In this document: piece after piece, positions 53,401 through 61,138 of the stretch
How the letters are laid out: each line of letters opens with the position of its first letter
Position numbering within the stretch: position 1 is the first letter of the stretch
Assembly: GCF_017876155.1 (NCBI RefSeq)
Contig: NZ_JAGINP010000035.1
Location: forward strand, 20,867-84,866
Origin: Azospirillum rugosum
GTDB taxonomy: Bacteria > Pseudomonadota > Alphaproteobacteria > Azospirillales > Azospirillaceae
DNA: 64,000 nucleotides
Reading direction: 5' to 3'
Program-made: the position numbers and the translations under genes
The notes under the pieces: model-generated
Told to the model about the DNA's origin: nothing
The model's database searches: none
The model's input: the letters and a program-made list of their open reading frames with translations, nothing else

Positions 53401-56400
53401 CCCAGGCCGTTGAGGACGTCGTTGCCGCCGCCGCCCCACAGGCTGTCGAAGCCGGCGCCGCCGTTCAGCGTGTCGGCGCCCTCGGTCCCGACGATGGAAC
53501 GGTCCTCGAGGCGCACCAGCACGCGGGGCGTCCCGGCCTGCTCGCCCAGCGCGTGGGCGCCGGCCAATGTGAGCGTCCGGTCGATGACGCCATCGCCGTT
53601 GCTGTCGAATTCAAGCGTCGTGCTGGCGACGTCGGCCCGGTAGCGCACCTGCGCCGGGCCGGGGGAGAAGACGCTGCCCGTGAAGGTGCCATCCCCGATG
53701 AAGGTGACGTTGAGCGCGGACAGGTCGATGCGGTCGCCGGCCGCGAAGTCGGTGATGACGTCGCCGCCGATGTCGCCGAAGCTGTCGAACCGGAAGGTGT
53801 CGTTGCCCTCGCCGCCGGTCAGGGTGTCGCGGCCGGTGCCGCCGTTCAGGACGTCGTCGCCGGCGCCGCCGGACTGGCTGTCGTTGCCGCCCATGCCGCG
53901 CAGCAGGTCGTTGCCGGCCCCGCCGGAGATGCTGTCCGCCCCAGCGCCGCCGTCCAGCGTATCGTCCGCCGCCGTCCCGGCCAGCACGCGGTCGGGCACC
54001 CGCACCAGGGTGCCCGGCGACCCGGCCTGCTCGGTCAGCGCGTGGGAACCGTTCAGGTTGATGGTGCGATCGGTGATGCCGTCGCCGTTGCTGTCGATCT
54101 CCAGCATCGTGGTGCCGACATAGTCGGAGCGGAGACGGACTTCCGCCTTGCCGGTGCCGCCGTTCATGCTGTTGCCGGAGAAGGCGGACTCGCCGATGAA
54201 GGTGGCCTTCAGGGCCGACAGGTCGATGCGGTCGCCCTGGGCGAAATCGCTGATGAAGGTGGACGAGACGGTGGAGTAGCTGAAGGTCGTTCCGGGCTGC
54301 GGTGCGACGATGCGGAAGGTGTCGTTGCCGGCACCGCCGGTCAGCGTATCGTAACCGACACCGTCTTCCAGGATGTCGTCACCCGCGTCGCCCGTCAGGC
54401 TGTCGTTGCCCGCCAGTCCGCGCAGCAGGTCGTTGCCGGCCCCGCCGGTCAGCGTGTCGCGGCCGGCGCCGCCGTCCAGCGTGTCGTCCCCCGAGGTGCC
54501 GTTCAGCGTCCGGTCCGGGACGCGCACCAGGATGCCGGGCGACCCCGCCAGCTCTTCCAGTCCGGGCGCGTTGTTCAGGTAGATGTAGTGGTTCGCGCTG
54601 CCGTTGCCGTCGGTGTCGACCTCCAGCACCGTGCTGGAGTCCATCCGCAGGCGCACCTGCGCCACGCCCGGGTTGCTGGACGTGCCCGTGAAGGCCGCGC
54701 CGCCGATGTAGGTGGCGCCGAGGCCGGTCAGATCAATGCGGTCGCCCAGGCTGAAGTCGGTGATGTTGTCGTAGACATAGACGATGTAGCCGGAGCCGGG
54801 GGTCTCGATCCCGGCCATGGTGAAGCGGAAGGTGTCGTTGCCGGCACCGCCGGTCAGCAGGTCGGCGCCCTTGCCGCCCTCCAGCGTGTCGTCCCCGGCG
54901 CCGCCGTCCAGCGTGTCGTTGCCGGCGCCGCCCTCCAGCGAATCGGCGCCATCGCCGCCGAGCAGGCTGTCGGTACCCGCGAAGCCGCGCAGCAGGTCGT
55001 TGCCGGCGCCGCCGCTGAGGGTGTCCAGGCCGGCGCCGCCGTCCAGCGTGTCGTCCGCGCTGGTGCCGGTGAGGTTCCGGTCGCCCACCCGCTCCAGCAG
55101 CCCGGGGGAGCCGGCGACCTGCTGCAAGGCGTGGTTGCCGGTCAGGCTGAAGCTGCGGTCGGACATGCCGTCGCCGTTGCTGTCGATCTCCAGGACCGTG
55201 GACCCGAAGTCCAGCCGGTACCGCACCTGCGCCGGTCCCAGATTGTTGTAGTTGCCGGTGAAGGCCCCGTCGCCGATGAAGACGGCCCCCAAACCGGTCA
55301 GGTCGAGGCGGTCGCCCTGCGCGAAGTCGGTGATCGTGTCCCCGCTGACGTCGGCGAGGCTGGAGAAGCGGAACGTGTCGTTGCCGGCCCCGCCGCTCAG
55401 GCTGTCACCGCCGGCGCCGCCGTCCAACGTATCGTCGCCGGTCCCGCCGGACAGGCTGTCGTTGCCGTCCATGCCGAGCAGAAGATCGTCGCCGCTGCCG
55501 CCGTTGATCGTGTCGCACCCCGCACCGCCGGTCAGGGTGTCCTTCCCATCGGTTCCCGTGAGCGTCCGGTCGGGAATCCGCTCGAACAGGCCGGGCGAGC
55601 CGGCCACCGGCTGAAGCGCGGGCGCTCCGGTCAGGCTGATCGTGCGGTCGGACATCCCGTCGCCGTTGCTGTCGATCTCAACGACGGTGGTGTTGGCATT
55701 GACGGTGATGCGGATCTGCGCCGGGCCGTTGCTGACGTAGCTGCCGGTGAAGGCCCCGCTGCCGATGAAGGCGGCGTTCACCGCGCTGAGGTCGAGGCGG
55801 GCGCCCTGCGCGAAGTCGGTGATGACATCGCCCTCGATGTCGTTCAGGACGAAGCGGAAGGTGTCGTTGCCGGCCCCGCCGGTCAGCGTGTCCGTGCCGG
55901 CGCCGCCGTCCAGCGTGTCGTCGCCTTCGCCGCCGATCAGGCTGTCGCTGCCCGACTGGCCGCTCAGCCGGTCGTTGCCGGCGCCACCGCTGATGGTGTC
56001 GCGGCCGGCGCTGCCGGTCAGAGCGTCGTCCCCATCGGTGCCGGTGAGGGTCTGGTCGGGCACCCGTTCCAGCACGCCGGGCGACCCGGCCACCTCCCGC
56101 AGGGCGGGCCCGCCGTTGATGTAGATGTAGCGGTCGGCAAAGCCGTCGCCGTTGCTGTCGATCTCCAGCGACGTCTGCCCTGTGTAGGTGCGCACGCGGA
56201 TCTGCGCCGGGCCGTTGCTGGCGGAGCTGCCGGTGAAGGCGCCGTCGCCGATGAAGGCGGCGCCCAGGCCGGTCAGGTCGATGCGGTCGCCCTGCGCGAA
56301 GTCGCTGATGAGATCGCCGTTGACGTCCGCCAGGCTGGAGAAGCGGTAGGTGTCGTTGCCGGTCCCGCCGGTCATCGTGTCGGTGCCGGCCCCGCCGTCC

Positions 56401-58436
56401 AGCGTGTCGTCGCCGGCCCCGCCGATCAGGCTGTCGTTGCCGCCCAGACCGCGCAGCCGGTCATTGCCGTCGCCGCCGCTGATGGTGTCGCGCCCGGCCC
56501 CGCCGTCCAACGATTCATCCGCCGCCGTCCCGGTGACGGTCTGGTCGGGGACCATTGTGAGGATGCCGGGCGAGCCGGCCACCTGCTGGATCGCCGGTCC
56601 CCCGTTCAGGGAGATGGACCGGTTCGAAAGGCCGTCACCATCGGTGTCGATCTCCAGCGTCGTGTTGTAGGTGGTGGCGTTGATCCGCACCTGCGCCGGA
56701 CCCTTGTTCATGTAGGTTCCGGTGAAGGCGGATTCGCCGATGAAGGTGGCGCCCAGCGCGGACAGGTCGATGCGGTCGCCCTGGCCGAAATCGGTGATCG
56801 TGGCGTAACCGTAGCTGGCGGTGGTGGAGAACAGAAAGGTGTCGTCGCCGGTACCGCCGGTCAGCGTGTCGTAGCCGATCCCGCCGTCCAGCGTGTCGTT
56901 GCCGGCGCCGCCGGTCAGGCTGTCGTTGCCGGCCAGGCCGAGCAGCCGGTCGTTGCCGCCGCCGCCGTTGATCGTGTCGGCACCGGCGCCGCCGGTCAGT
57001 ACGTCATCCCCTTCGGTGCCGGTCAGGGTCAGATCGGGCACCCGTTCGAACAGGCTGGACGAGCCCGCCACCTGCTGCAAGGCGGGAGCGCCGTTGATGT
57101 AGATGGAACGGTCCGCGAAGCCGTCGCCGTCGCTGTCCATCTCCAGCGTGACGCCGGAATCCGTGCGGAGGCGGACCTGCGCCGGCCCTTTGTTCGCGTA
57201 GGTGCCGGTGAAGGAGCCGGTGCCGATGTAGGCGGCGTTCAGGGCCGACAGGTCGATGCGGTCGCCCTGCGCAAGGTCGGTGATCTGGGTGCTGTTGTAG
57301 CCGGAGGTGCTGGAAACGGGGCCGAACAGGAAGGTGTCGTTGCCCGCACCTCCGGTCAGCGTGTCGGAACCGGAGCCGCCGTCGATCGTGTCGTCCCCGG
57401 TGCCGCCGGCCAGGCTGTCGTTGCCCGCGAAGCCGCGCAGCAGGTCGTTGCCGCCGCCGCCGCTGATCGTGTCGCGCCCGGCCCCGCCGTCCAGCGTCTC
57501 GCCCGCTTCCGTGCCGGTGAGCGTCAGGTCGGGCACGCGCTCGAACACGCCGGGCGAACCGACCACCTCCTGCAGTCCGGGCGACCCGCTGATGTAGATG
57601 GAGCGGTCGTTGAAGCCGTCGCCGTTGACGTCGATCTCCAGCGTGGTGCTGGCGAGGTCGGTCCGCAGGCGGACCTGCGCCGGCCCATTGTGCATGGAGT
57701 TGCCGGTGAAGGCGCCGCTGCCGATGAAGGTGGCGTTCAGGCCCGACAGGTCGATCCGGTCGCCCTGCGCGAAGTCGGTGATCCGGGCTTCGTTGTAGGC
57801 GAGCACGCCGTTCGTCCCCGGGAAGAGGAAGGTGTCGTTGCCCGCACCGCCGGTCAGCGTGTCGTTGCCGGTCCCCCCCTCCAGCGTGTCGTCGCCTTCG
57901 CCGCCGGACAGGCTGTCGTTGCCCGCGAAGCCGCGCAGGCGATCATTGCCGCCGCCGCCGCTGATCGTGTCGCGTCCGGCGCCGCCCGCCAGCGTTTCGC
58001 CCGTCTCCGTGCCGGTGAGCGTCAGGTCGGGCACGCCTTCGAGCAGGCCGGGCGAGCCGGCGACGGCCTGGAGGGCCGGTCCGTTGTTCACATAGATGTA
58101 GTGGTCGGGGTAACCGTCGCCGTCGCCGTCGATCTCAAGAACCGACGTGGCGAAATCGACCCGGTAGCGGACCTGGGCCGGTCCCCTGTTCATGGGGGAA
58201 CCGGTGAAGGCGCCGGTGCCGATGTAGGTGGCGTTCAGGGCCGACAGGTCGATGCGGTCGCCCGGGCCGAAGTCGGTGATTTGGTCGTTGCTGATGTCCG
58301 CAAGGCTGCTGAAACGGAAGGTATCCGCCCCTTGCCCACCGGTCAGGATGTCGTAGCCGCCAGCTCCATCCAGCGTGTCGTTGCCGGCTCCCCCCGCCAG
58401 TGTGTCGTTCCCCGGAGTGCCAGCCAGCTCGGACAT
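44436..58436 (-). CDS. Giant RTX repeat protein with NIDO, Calx-beta and VWD domains
   Basis: A 4666-residue secreted protein. From residue 8 it carries 18 similar ~170-residue modules and a partial nineteenth (to about 3160). Each has Ca-binding GGxGxDxL nonapeptides, a serralysin-like ITDFaxGDRIDLSALNATF block, and a linker ending VPDxTLTGT. A NIDO-like domain (about 3200-3430), a Calx-beta (3447-3563), a VWD domain with NWGDPHLVTFDGFYYSFQ and GLMGNLDGNPSNDL (3575-3750), and three Calx-beta domains (3850-4215) follow. An unassigned region (4225-4415) precedes a second RTX block (4420-4600) and a C-terminal tail typical of type I secretion. There is no Sec signal. No T1SS genes lie in the window. 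It is probably a surface adhesin or biofilm protein. AAAGGAG precedes the ATG. Confidence 0.93.
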   Translation of the reverse strand: MSELAGTPGNDTLAGGAGNDTLDGAGGYDILTGGQGADTFRFSSLADISNDQITDFGPGDRIDLSALNATYIGTGAFTGSPMNRGPAQVRYRVDFATSVLEIDGDGDGYPDHYIYVNNGPALQAVAGSPGLLEGVPDLTLTGTETGETLAGGAGRDTISGGGGNDRLRGFAGNDSLSGGEGDDTLEGGTGNDTLTGGAGNDTFLFPGTNGVLAYNEARITDFAQGDRIDLSGLNATFIGSGAFTGNSMHNGPAQVRLRTDLASTTLEIDVNGDGFNDRSIYISGSPGLQEVVGSPGVFERVPDLTLTGTEAGETLDGGAGRDTISGGGGNDLLRGFAGNDSLAGGTGDDTIDGGSGSDTLTGGAGNDTFLFGPVSSTSGYNSTQITDLAQGDRIDLSALNAAYIGTGSFTGTYANKGPAQVRLRTDSGVTLEMDSDGDGFADRSIYINGAPALQQVAGSSSLFERVPDLTLTGTEGDDVLTGGAGADTINGGGGNDRLLGLAGNDSLTGGAGNDTLDGGIGYDTLTGGTGDDTFLFSTTASYGYATITDFGQGDRIDLSALGATFIGESAFTGTYMNKGPAQVRINATTYNTTLEIDTDGDGLSNRSISLNGGPAIQQVAGSPGILTMVPDQTVTGTAADESLDGGAGRDTISGGDGNDRLRGLGGNDSLIGGAGDDTLDGGAGTDTMTGGTGNDTYRFSSLADVNGDLISDFAQGDRIDLTGLGAAFIGDGAFTGSSASNGPAQIRVRTYTGQTSLEIDSNGDGFADRYIYINGGPALREVAGSPGVLERVPDQTLTGTDGDDALTGSAGRDTISGGAGNDRLSGQSGSDSLIGGEGDDTLDGGAGTDTLTGGAGNDTFRFVLNDIEGDVITDFAQGARLDLSAVNAAFIGSGAFTGSYVSNGPAQIRITVNANTTVVEIDSNGDGMSDRTISLTGAPALQPVAGSPGLFERIPDRTLTGTDGKDTLTGGAGCDTINGGSGDDLLLGMDGNDSLSGGTGDDTLDGGAGGDSLSGGAGNDTFRFSSLADVSGDTITDFAQGDRLDLTGLGAVFIGDGAFTGNYNNLGPAQVRYRLDFGSTVLEIDSNGDGMSDRSFSLTGNHALQQVAGSPGLLERVGDRNLTGTSADDTLDGGAGLDTLSGGAGNDLLRGFAGTDSLLGGDGADSLEGGAGNDTLDGGAGDDTLEGGKGADLLTGGAGNDTFRFTMAGIETPGSGYIVYVYDNITDFSLGDRIDLTGLGATYIGGAAFTGTSSNPGVAQVRLRMDSSTVLEVDTDGNGSANHYIYLNNAPGLEELAGSPGILVRVPDRTLNGTSGDDTLDGGAGRDTLTGGAGNDLLRGLAGNDSLTGDAGDDILEDGVGYDTLTGGAGNDTFRIVAPQPGTTFSYSTVSSTFISDFAQGDRIDLSALKATFIGESAFSGNSMNGGTGKAEVRLRSDYVGTTMLEIDSNGDGITDRTINLNGSHALTEQAGSPGTLVRVPDRVLAGTAADDTLDGGAGADSISGGAGNDLLRGMGGNDSQSGGAGDDVLNGGTGRDTLTGGEGNDTFRFDSFGDIGGDVITDFAAGDRIDLSALNVTFIGDGTFTGSVFSPGPAQVRYRADVASTTLEFDSNGDGVIDRTLTLAGAHALGEQAGTPRVLVRLEDRSIVGTEGADTLNGGAGFDSLWGGGGNDVLNGLGSGDVLDGGAGDDTLNGGEGADLLIGGEGSDTFRFTASTQLAGDRITDFATGDRIDLSALNVSFIGEDPFTGSTQSPGPGQVRLRTVGDDTQLEFDTTGDGRVDGSIVLSGEHGLAVDPNASGVLIRVAERLRTGTDGNDTLDGAAGRDTLSGGAGDDTLFGYASSDSLDGGGGNDLLYGGSGADILRGGLGADMLIGGDGADSLDGGQSDDTLDGGTGADQLMGGDGKDTFRFTNIADLFNDRIGDFSDGDRIDLSALNAVYIGSAPFSGTPGNSSPVQVRSVVAGGMTRVEIASSGYPYANSYFTLVGEHDLAADPQAAGVLVRVPNQTLAGTDGDDSLVGGTARDTLAGGAGNDTLIGGGGADLLQGGLGADVLIGGDGADSLEGGQGDDQFVYDSPAAMHNDRIRDFAAGDRLDLSALGATFIGESQFSGTPAAPGSAQLRVFYGTGSTTLVLDANGDGTGDAALTLDGVVPLVQLAGAPSGVLVTEAGQALTGGDGNDSLTGASGPDTLTGGAGNDTLSGDYGNDLVIGGDGNDVVIGGDGIDTLEGGAGNDTLNGGPGGDLMTGGAGQDVFRFNKASHINGDRITDFSSGDRIDITDLNATFIGTAAFTGTVAQPGPAQVNVVVVGSGPLSETRLVFDLDGNGIGERTLVLSGTHTLATAQNNPGVLVRIDDLVLAGTGDADTLESGAGRDSLIGGAGDDSLTGGAGDDTLAGDAGNDTLVGGLGTDRLTGGAGNDTFVFTADDIAGDRITDFTDGDRIDLSALNAAFIGTAIFSGTGAAQVRVSAVGEPGYRNTLLQIDLNGDGRTDRSIEIAGEHILQIDPNAPGVLVRARGQGFGGTAGDDTLAGDAGDDTLVGGAGNDLLSGGTGRDRLDGGDGDDTLTGGDGADTLTGGAGADVFRVLTVGDAAGDRIQDFADGDRLDLKALQASFIGDRAFTGSAANLGPAQVRYAVTGAEGQQRTRVEIDGNGDGIADAVIELAGAHALREDGADAGVLVRISNQSLTGTAAADTLAGGEGADSLAGLDGDDRLSGAGGNDTLDGGSGGDTLDGGDGGDGLSGGDGNDSLVGGAGNDTLSGGDGDDTLTGSDGRDELTGGAGNDTFLLARVTDIDGDVITDFATGDRIDISGLSATFLGTTPLSQRYGSGVAVNVVQTGSGAFATTDLQFDVDGDGVADRVIHIAGTHALAVDPANTGVLIRVTAVNSTGGDGADTLTGGAASDTLAGGAGNDRLDGLAGADFLHGGTGDDTLVGGAGEDVLSGSEGSDTFRYASVAEANGDRITDFMGDDRIDLSGIPFTFVGSGPFTGTVAQPGGAQVGFRFVTSGGAATQLLFDTNGDGVADATLTLTGFHELQEVDGSAGVLARGASVIQTGTADADTLNGGDLPDRLMGQAGDDRLFGNGGNDSLSGGQGNDSLSGGDGADLLSGDAGDDTLNGGAGDDTLNGGDGNDRFEASGGTDDINGGAGNDAVVFTDAWANYDIVNSGTTVTVTHARGTKADGVARVTAAEELRFTDKTVDLTPVAAIGSRLISGLGGSAGFGENELDRSNDGSSGFVDVRSIFADGINVFGKVYTGFYINTNGSISFDGPLSTGPSANALSASAPAIIAPFLSDVDTRGGTGAATPGGTSQGTNRVYYDLDPATGTIIITWDDVAANGGTDGARNAFQLVLTNAAGAAGRQAGDFDAEFRYESVTWAQTGGTGAVAQAGYTAGNGDAAGVFILPQSGDAAGMLALDTTAGNTGSNGLWRFSMTGGTASNALPAVVSIEPSQLSKAEGNSGSTRFTFTVTRAGDTTSNVTVGYTVAGTGSSPIGAGDLLGSFLPYDGTVTFAAGETSKTISVDVVGDTVAEANETFAVTLGTPAAGSNVKLGNRQATGTILNDDNQAPPLPPGFRPGANWGDPHLVTFDGFYYSFQAVGEFTYVHAKSGDERIVQLRTAAMGDAVSVNTAVATRIGAARVSINALDAGHPLRVDGAVTDIPDSAGSIAVGDGHIFRSGNVYTVVYANQEQMIVTVEADRVDLQLFLSPTRAAGSIEGLMGNLDGNPSNDLALADGTVLSQPVDYAVLYGSYADGWRVTQQTSLFDYRPGETTATYTDRSFPRQVLSVDTLPDALRQRAEALLDAAGITDPALRQAALLDVALTGDASFLKGATLADAPTQQSTTANAPAAAPVVTIAARTATVTERNSGSTNVVFDVYRTGDSSTDLVLDFAVTGFGASAVDATDFGGQLPGGTVTLAAGQTSATVTVAVAGDAVAEADESFAVTLSQQANAATKAVIAAPRATVTIENDDGALTPRLDIAATSATVQEGQKAKAVFTVTRSDNALDPVSVAYTIAGSGPNPAAADDFDFGFPSGTVSLAAGETTKTIEVFIAADVLAEQDETFTVTLSNPAGATLGTAVATGVIKNTAPPPADPPSLAIAAETGSSAEGNDGTTALTFLVTRTGDLSGATTASYTVAGSGAAPATAGDFAGNALPQGSVAFAAGQQTARITVNVQADRDVEADETFTVTLANASGGTIQTAAATGTIRNDDVPSGNGNSGGGGTKPVGEETVNGVVVRTRQGSAPAGVNVPFVETGLPQTVPADRRDGATVSLMQDAGNAPLLQANVSAGAGLTAHGPQSTVESSQMAGIFAGMLATLLPDARSADIRNAVGSFAGSAGGQLTLRTLTPTGTGPVTITGTSTNGAPREALILNMGSNPGGSVVLNEVDFAAIVGSGTFTGGAGNSRTIGDDAAQTINLGPGDDTTSGGGGDDVVVSTTGRDLLAGDVGNDTLHGGDDDDTVMGGDDNDLVGGGAGNDLLSGDAGNDWLIGEDGNDTAIGGTGDDVLFGMAGNDLLTGDEGNDTIVGGDGTDSILGGAGADLLGGGGGDDLIDGGAGNDTLIGEDGNDTLFGGNGDDVLWGFAGDDWLIGGAGKDIFAFTLGGGNDYVFEFNADDDLLGFASPGVSIADLKAAAKTVGTSTVFTLSDKSTITVVGVTGVTDAWFQ
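48970..58430. repeat. About eighteen tandem ~0.5-kb direct repeats (RTX modules)
   Basis: The module linker word (protein DLTLTGTE or close) recurs on the minus strand near 58020, 57530, 57030, 56540, 56040, 55560, 55070, 54500, 53980, 53480 and onward, about every 480-570 bp. Modules closer to the N-terminus are more alike than those near 49-52 kb, which suggests recent expansion at the N-terminal side. The array is prone to recombination and to misassembly. Confidence 0.8.
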
Positions 58437-59070
58437 CGAATACTCCTTTTGTGCAATATTGCTCGGACTTTCCTCCTACCCGTGCACCCCAAATTTTTCA
58501 ACCGCGGGTTACCAACCAACAATGTGCTGCGACACTCTTGTCATCTGAAGAAATGACAGGACTACAAAGCGGCGATCATCGCTCTAAAAAATATCCATTT
58601 AATGACATTCAGCGGCAACCTTGCGCGTTTTTTAAACACCAATGCTGCAAACCAACGCGTCTGTGACCATGTGTCGCAGCGCTACACCCGTAAAATCAAT
58701 GGCTTATTGAAAAAGACGATGCCCTTTGGCTCTCCCCCTTGGAGGATGGAGCAACGATCTAGTCTTGAGAACATTGTTCTCCTCGTAATTCATCCGATCA
58801 GTGTTATGAGTCGGAAAACGGGTATTGCGCCGACGCCACGGGTATGAATGTGGAACACGCAACCGGTCCGAATTGCCGCGTTGCGTGCGTTGATGAGATG
58901 AACCTGTCCGTTATCTGGCACTGCCGTGCCGAAAACGGGGGGACGTCCATCTCATCACAGCAGGGTTGGAGGCCGCTTTTCAAAATGGCTTAATGGGTGC
59001 ATCGCCGGACGGGTGCGCCTGCGCAAGCGTGGCCGTCCTCACATCCGATCGCACGCTGAGAGGACCTCGA
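58437..59070. other. Intergenic region between giant RTX gene and SLC13 gene
   Basis: About 630 bp that is markedly AT-rich from 58440 to 58860. It must hold the promoter of the RTX gene on the minus strand and that of the transporter on the plus strand. I see no supportable gene, and no clear terminator or operator. Confidence 0.5.
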
Positions 59071-60843
59071 TTGACTGCCGACCAGATCTTCGTCCTGATC
59101 CTGCTGGCGGGCGTGTTCGTCGCGTTCATCCGGGAATGGGCCCCGGCCGATCTGGTCGCGCTGTCGACGACCGCCATCCTGCTGGCCACCGGGATCCTGA
59201 CCACGAACGAAACGCTGGAGGTGTTCAGCAACGCCGGCGTTCTCACGGTGGGCGCCATGTTCGTCCTGTCGGCGGCGCTGGACCGCACCGGCTGCATCGA
59301 GGCGCTGGGCAACGCGTCCCTGGCCCTGGTCGGCCGATCGCGCCGGGTGGCGCTCCTCGGGCTCATCCTGCTGGCGGCGGCGGTGTCCGCGGTGATCAAC
59401 AACACCCCCGTCGTGGTGATCCTGACGCCGGTGGTGATCCGGCTTTGCCATCATCTGAAAATCGCGCCATCCAAGATGCTGATCCCGCTGTCCTACGCGG
59501 CTGTCTTCGGCGGCACCTGCACGCTGGTCGGCACCTCGACCAACCTGCTGGTCGATGGGGTGGCGCAGCGGCTTGGCCAGCCGGCTTTCGGGCTGCTGGA
59601 GATCGCCCCGCTCGGTCTTCTCATGACCGCCGTTGGCGCGGCCTACCTGATGCTGGTCGGCGACCGTCTGCTGCCGGTGCGGGAGACGGTCTCGGACCTG
59701 CTGTCCGGGCAGCCGAAACGGCAGTTCCTGACGGAGATGATCGTCCCGCCCGCGTCGCCCGTCATCGGCAAGTCCCTGGACGAGGCGAAGCTCGCCAACC
59801 TGTCCGGCGGGCGGGTGGTCGACGTCCTGCGCGGGGACGAGAGCTTGCGCCGCAACCTGCCGGCGGTGCGCCTGGAGGCGGGCGACCGCCTGCTCTTCAA
59901 GACGGCGGTGCAGGGCGTTCTGGGGCTGCGCGAGCTGGCCGGCATCGCGTTCGAGGGCGGCGCCAGCCTGCAGGAGGTCACCACCCGGCGCACGGCCATC
60001 GTCGAGGGCATCGTCGGGCCGCGCTCCAGCTTCGTCGAGCGCAAGCTGTCGCACTTCAACCTGCGCCGCCGCTACGGCGTCTATATCATCGCCGTGCATC
60101 GCCAGGGGATGAACCTGCGCGACAAGTTCGAGGACGTCCGCATCGAGGTCGGCGACACCCTCCTCATCGAGGGGCCGCCCGACGGCATTCGCCGTCTGGT
60201 CGAGACGGGCGACCTGATCAACCTGACCGAGCCGGAGCATCACCCCTTCCGGCGCGACAAGGCGTGGCTGGCCGTTGCCGCGATCCTCGCCGTGGTCGTG
60301 CTGTCGGCCTTGGACGTCATGCCGATCGCCGGACTGGCGCTGATCGCCGCGGTCGCGGTGGTGGTGGCCGGTTGCCTGCCGCACGCCGATCTCTACAAGT
60401 CGGTGGACTGGCGCATCCTGTTCATGATCTTCGGCATGCTGCCGTTGGGACTGGCGCTGGAGAAGACGGGCGCCGTCCTGCTGGTGGCGGACCTGGTCGC
60501 CGGCGCCGCCGGCCGCTTCGGCCCCCACCTCGTCCTGTCGCTGATCTACCTGCTGGCGCTGGTGCTGACGGAGGTCGCGTCCAACAACGCGGTCGGCGTG
60601 CTGCTGACCCCCATCGCCATCGGCGTCGCCCACCACCTGGGGGTCGATCCGCGCCCTTTCATCGTCGCCGTGATGTTCGCCGCCTCCAGCGGCTTCGCAA
60701 CCCCCATCGGGTACCAGACGCACCTCTTCGTCTATGGCGCCGGCGGCTACAAGTACATGGACTTCGTGAAGATTGGCCTGCCGCTCGACATCCTGTTCTG
60801 GATCGTCGCGTCGCTGGCGATCCCGTTGATCTGGCCGTTCTGA
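59071..60843 (+). CDS. SLC13/DASS-type transporter with two RCK_C (TrkA_C) domains
   Basis: About 590 residues. The N-terminal half is a membrane domain (LILLAGVFVAFIREW, the SAVINNTPVVVILTPVV hairpin, TLVGTSTNLLVDG). Two TrkA_C-type regulatory domains fill the middle (about 210-380; GDRLLFKTAVQGV and GDTLLIEGPPDGI). A second membrane half follows with VLTEVASNNAVGVLLTPIA and GFATPIGYQTHLFVYG. The paired NTP/NNA-T-P motifs are the SLC13 substrate and sodium hairpins, for dicarboxylate, sulfate or similar anions. I prefer TTG at 59071 because GAGAGGACC lies just upstream and the protein then starts at the first membrane segment; an ATG at 58966 is the alternative. Confidence 0.9.
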   Translation: MTADQIFVLILLAGVFVAFIREWAPADLVALSTTAILLATGILTTNETLEVFSNAGVLTVGAMFVLSAALDRTGCIEALGNASLALVGRSRRVALLGLILLAAAVSAVINNTPVVVILTPVVIRLCHHLKIAPSKMLIPLSYAAVFGGTCTLVGTSTNLLVDGVAQRLGQPAFGLLEIAPLGLLMTAVGAAYLMLVGDRLLPVRETVSDLLSGQPKRQFLTEMIVPPASPVIGKSLDEAKLANLSGGRVVDVLRGDESLRRNLPAVRLEAGDRLLFKTAVQGVLGLRELAGIAFEGGASLQEVTTRRTAIVEGIVGPRSSFVERKLSHFNLRRRYGVYIIAVHRQGMNLRDKFEDVRIEVGDTLLIEGPPDGIRRLVETGDLINLTEPEHHPFRRDKAWLAVAAILAVVVLSALDVMPIAGLALIAAVAVVVAGCLPHADLYKSVDWRILFMIFGMLPLGLALEKTGAVLLVADLVAGAAGRFGPHLVLSLIYLLALVLTEVASNNAVGVLLTPIAIGVAHHLGVDPRPFIVAVMFAASSGFATPIGYQTHLFVYGAGGYKYMDFVKIGLPLDILFWIVASLAIPLIWPF

Positions 60844-60868
60844 CGGGCCGTGCAGGGTCCACGGGGGC

Positions 60869-61138
60869 TCATCGGCCGTTCAGGTTCTTGCGGACGATCG
60901 CCACGATGATCAGCCCGAAAGCGACGAGACGGATCAGGTACATCCATCCCGATTCCTCCCGGGCGGGACTGCCCAGCGCCACAACGGCCTGGCCGAGCGC
61001 CAGAAGCCCGAAGGCGCCGGCGAAGTTGAGGAAGAGCCCATCCTTCGTGCGGCGCCAGAAGCGCAGGAAGAACAGCCCGGCGACCGCGTAGCCCATGGCG
61101 ATCATGCCCGACAGGAAAAGGTACGTCTCCGGCATCAT
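60869..61138 (-). CDS. DUF5985-type small membrane protein
   Basis: An 89-residue protein with three hydrophobic segments and the phrase FLRFWRRTKDGLFLNFAGAF, the pattern of the small DUF5985 proteins. The start overlaps the upstream stop by one base (TGATG), so the two are coupled. Function unknown; the arrangement suggests a two-component membrane complex with the paralogue just upstream. Confidence 0.8.
   Translation of the reverse strand: MMPETYLFLSGMIAMGYAVAGLFFLRFWRRTKDGLFLNFAGAFGLLALGQAVVALGSPAREESGWMYLIRLVAFGLIIVAIVRKNLNGR

Noticed and set aside
48970..58430. Regular repeats that could suggest CRISPR or satellite DNA
   Set aside because: Spacing is ~0.5 kb with no constant short repeat and unique spacers, and all repeats are in one coding frame.
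44280..58556. A 4758-codon open frame antisense to the giant RTX gene
   Set aside because: It mirrors the RTX repeats. GC-rich, Asp/Gly-rich repeats on one strand seldom create stops on the other. It has no family resemblance and its text is Val/Ala/Arg low complexity.
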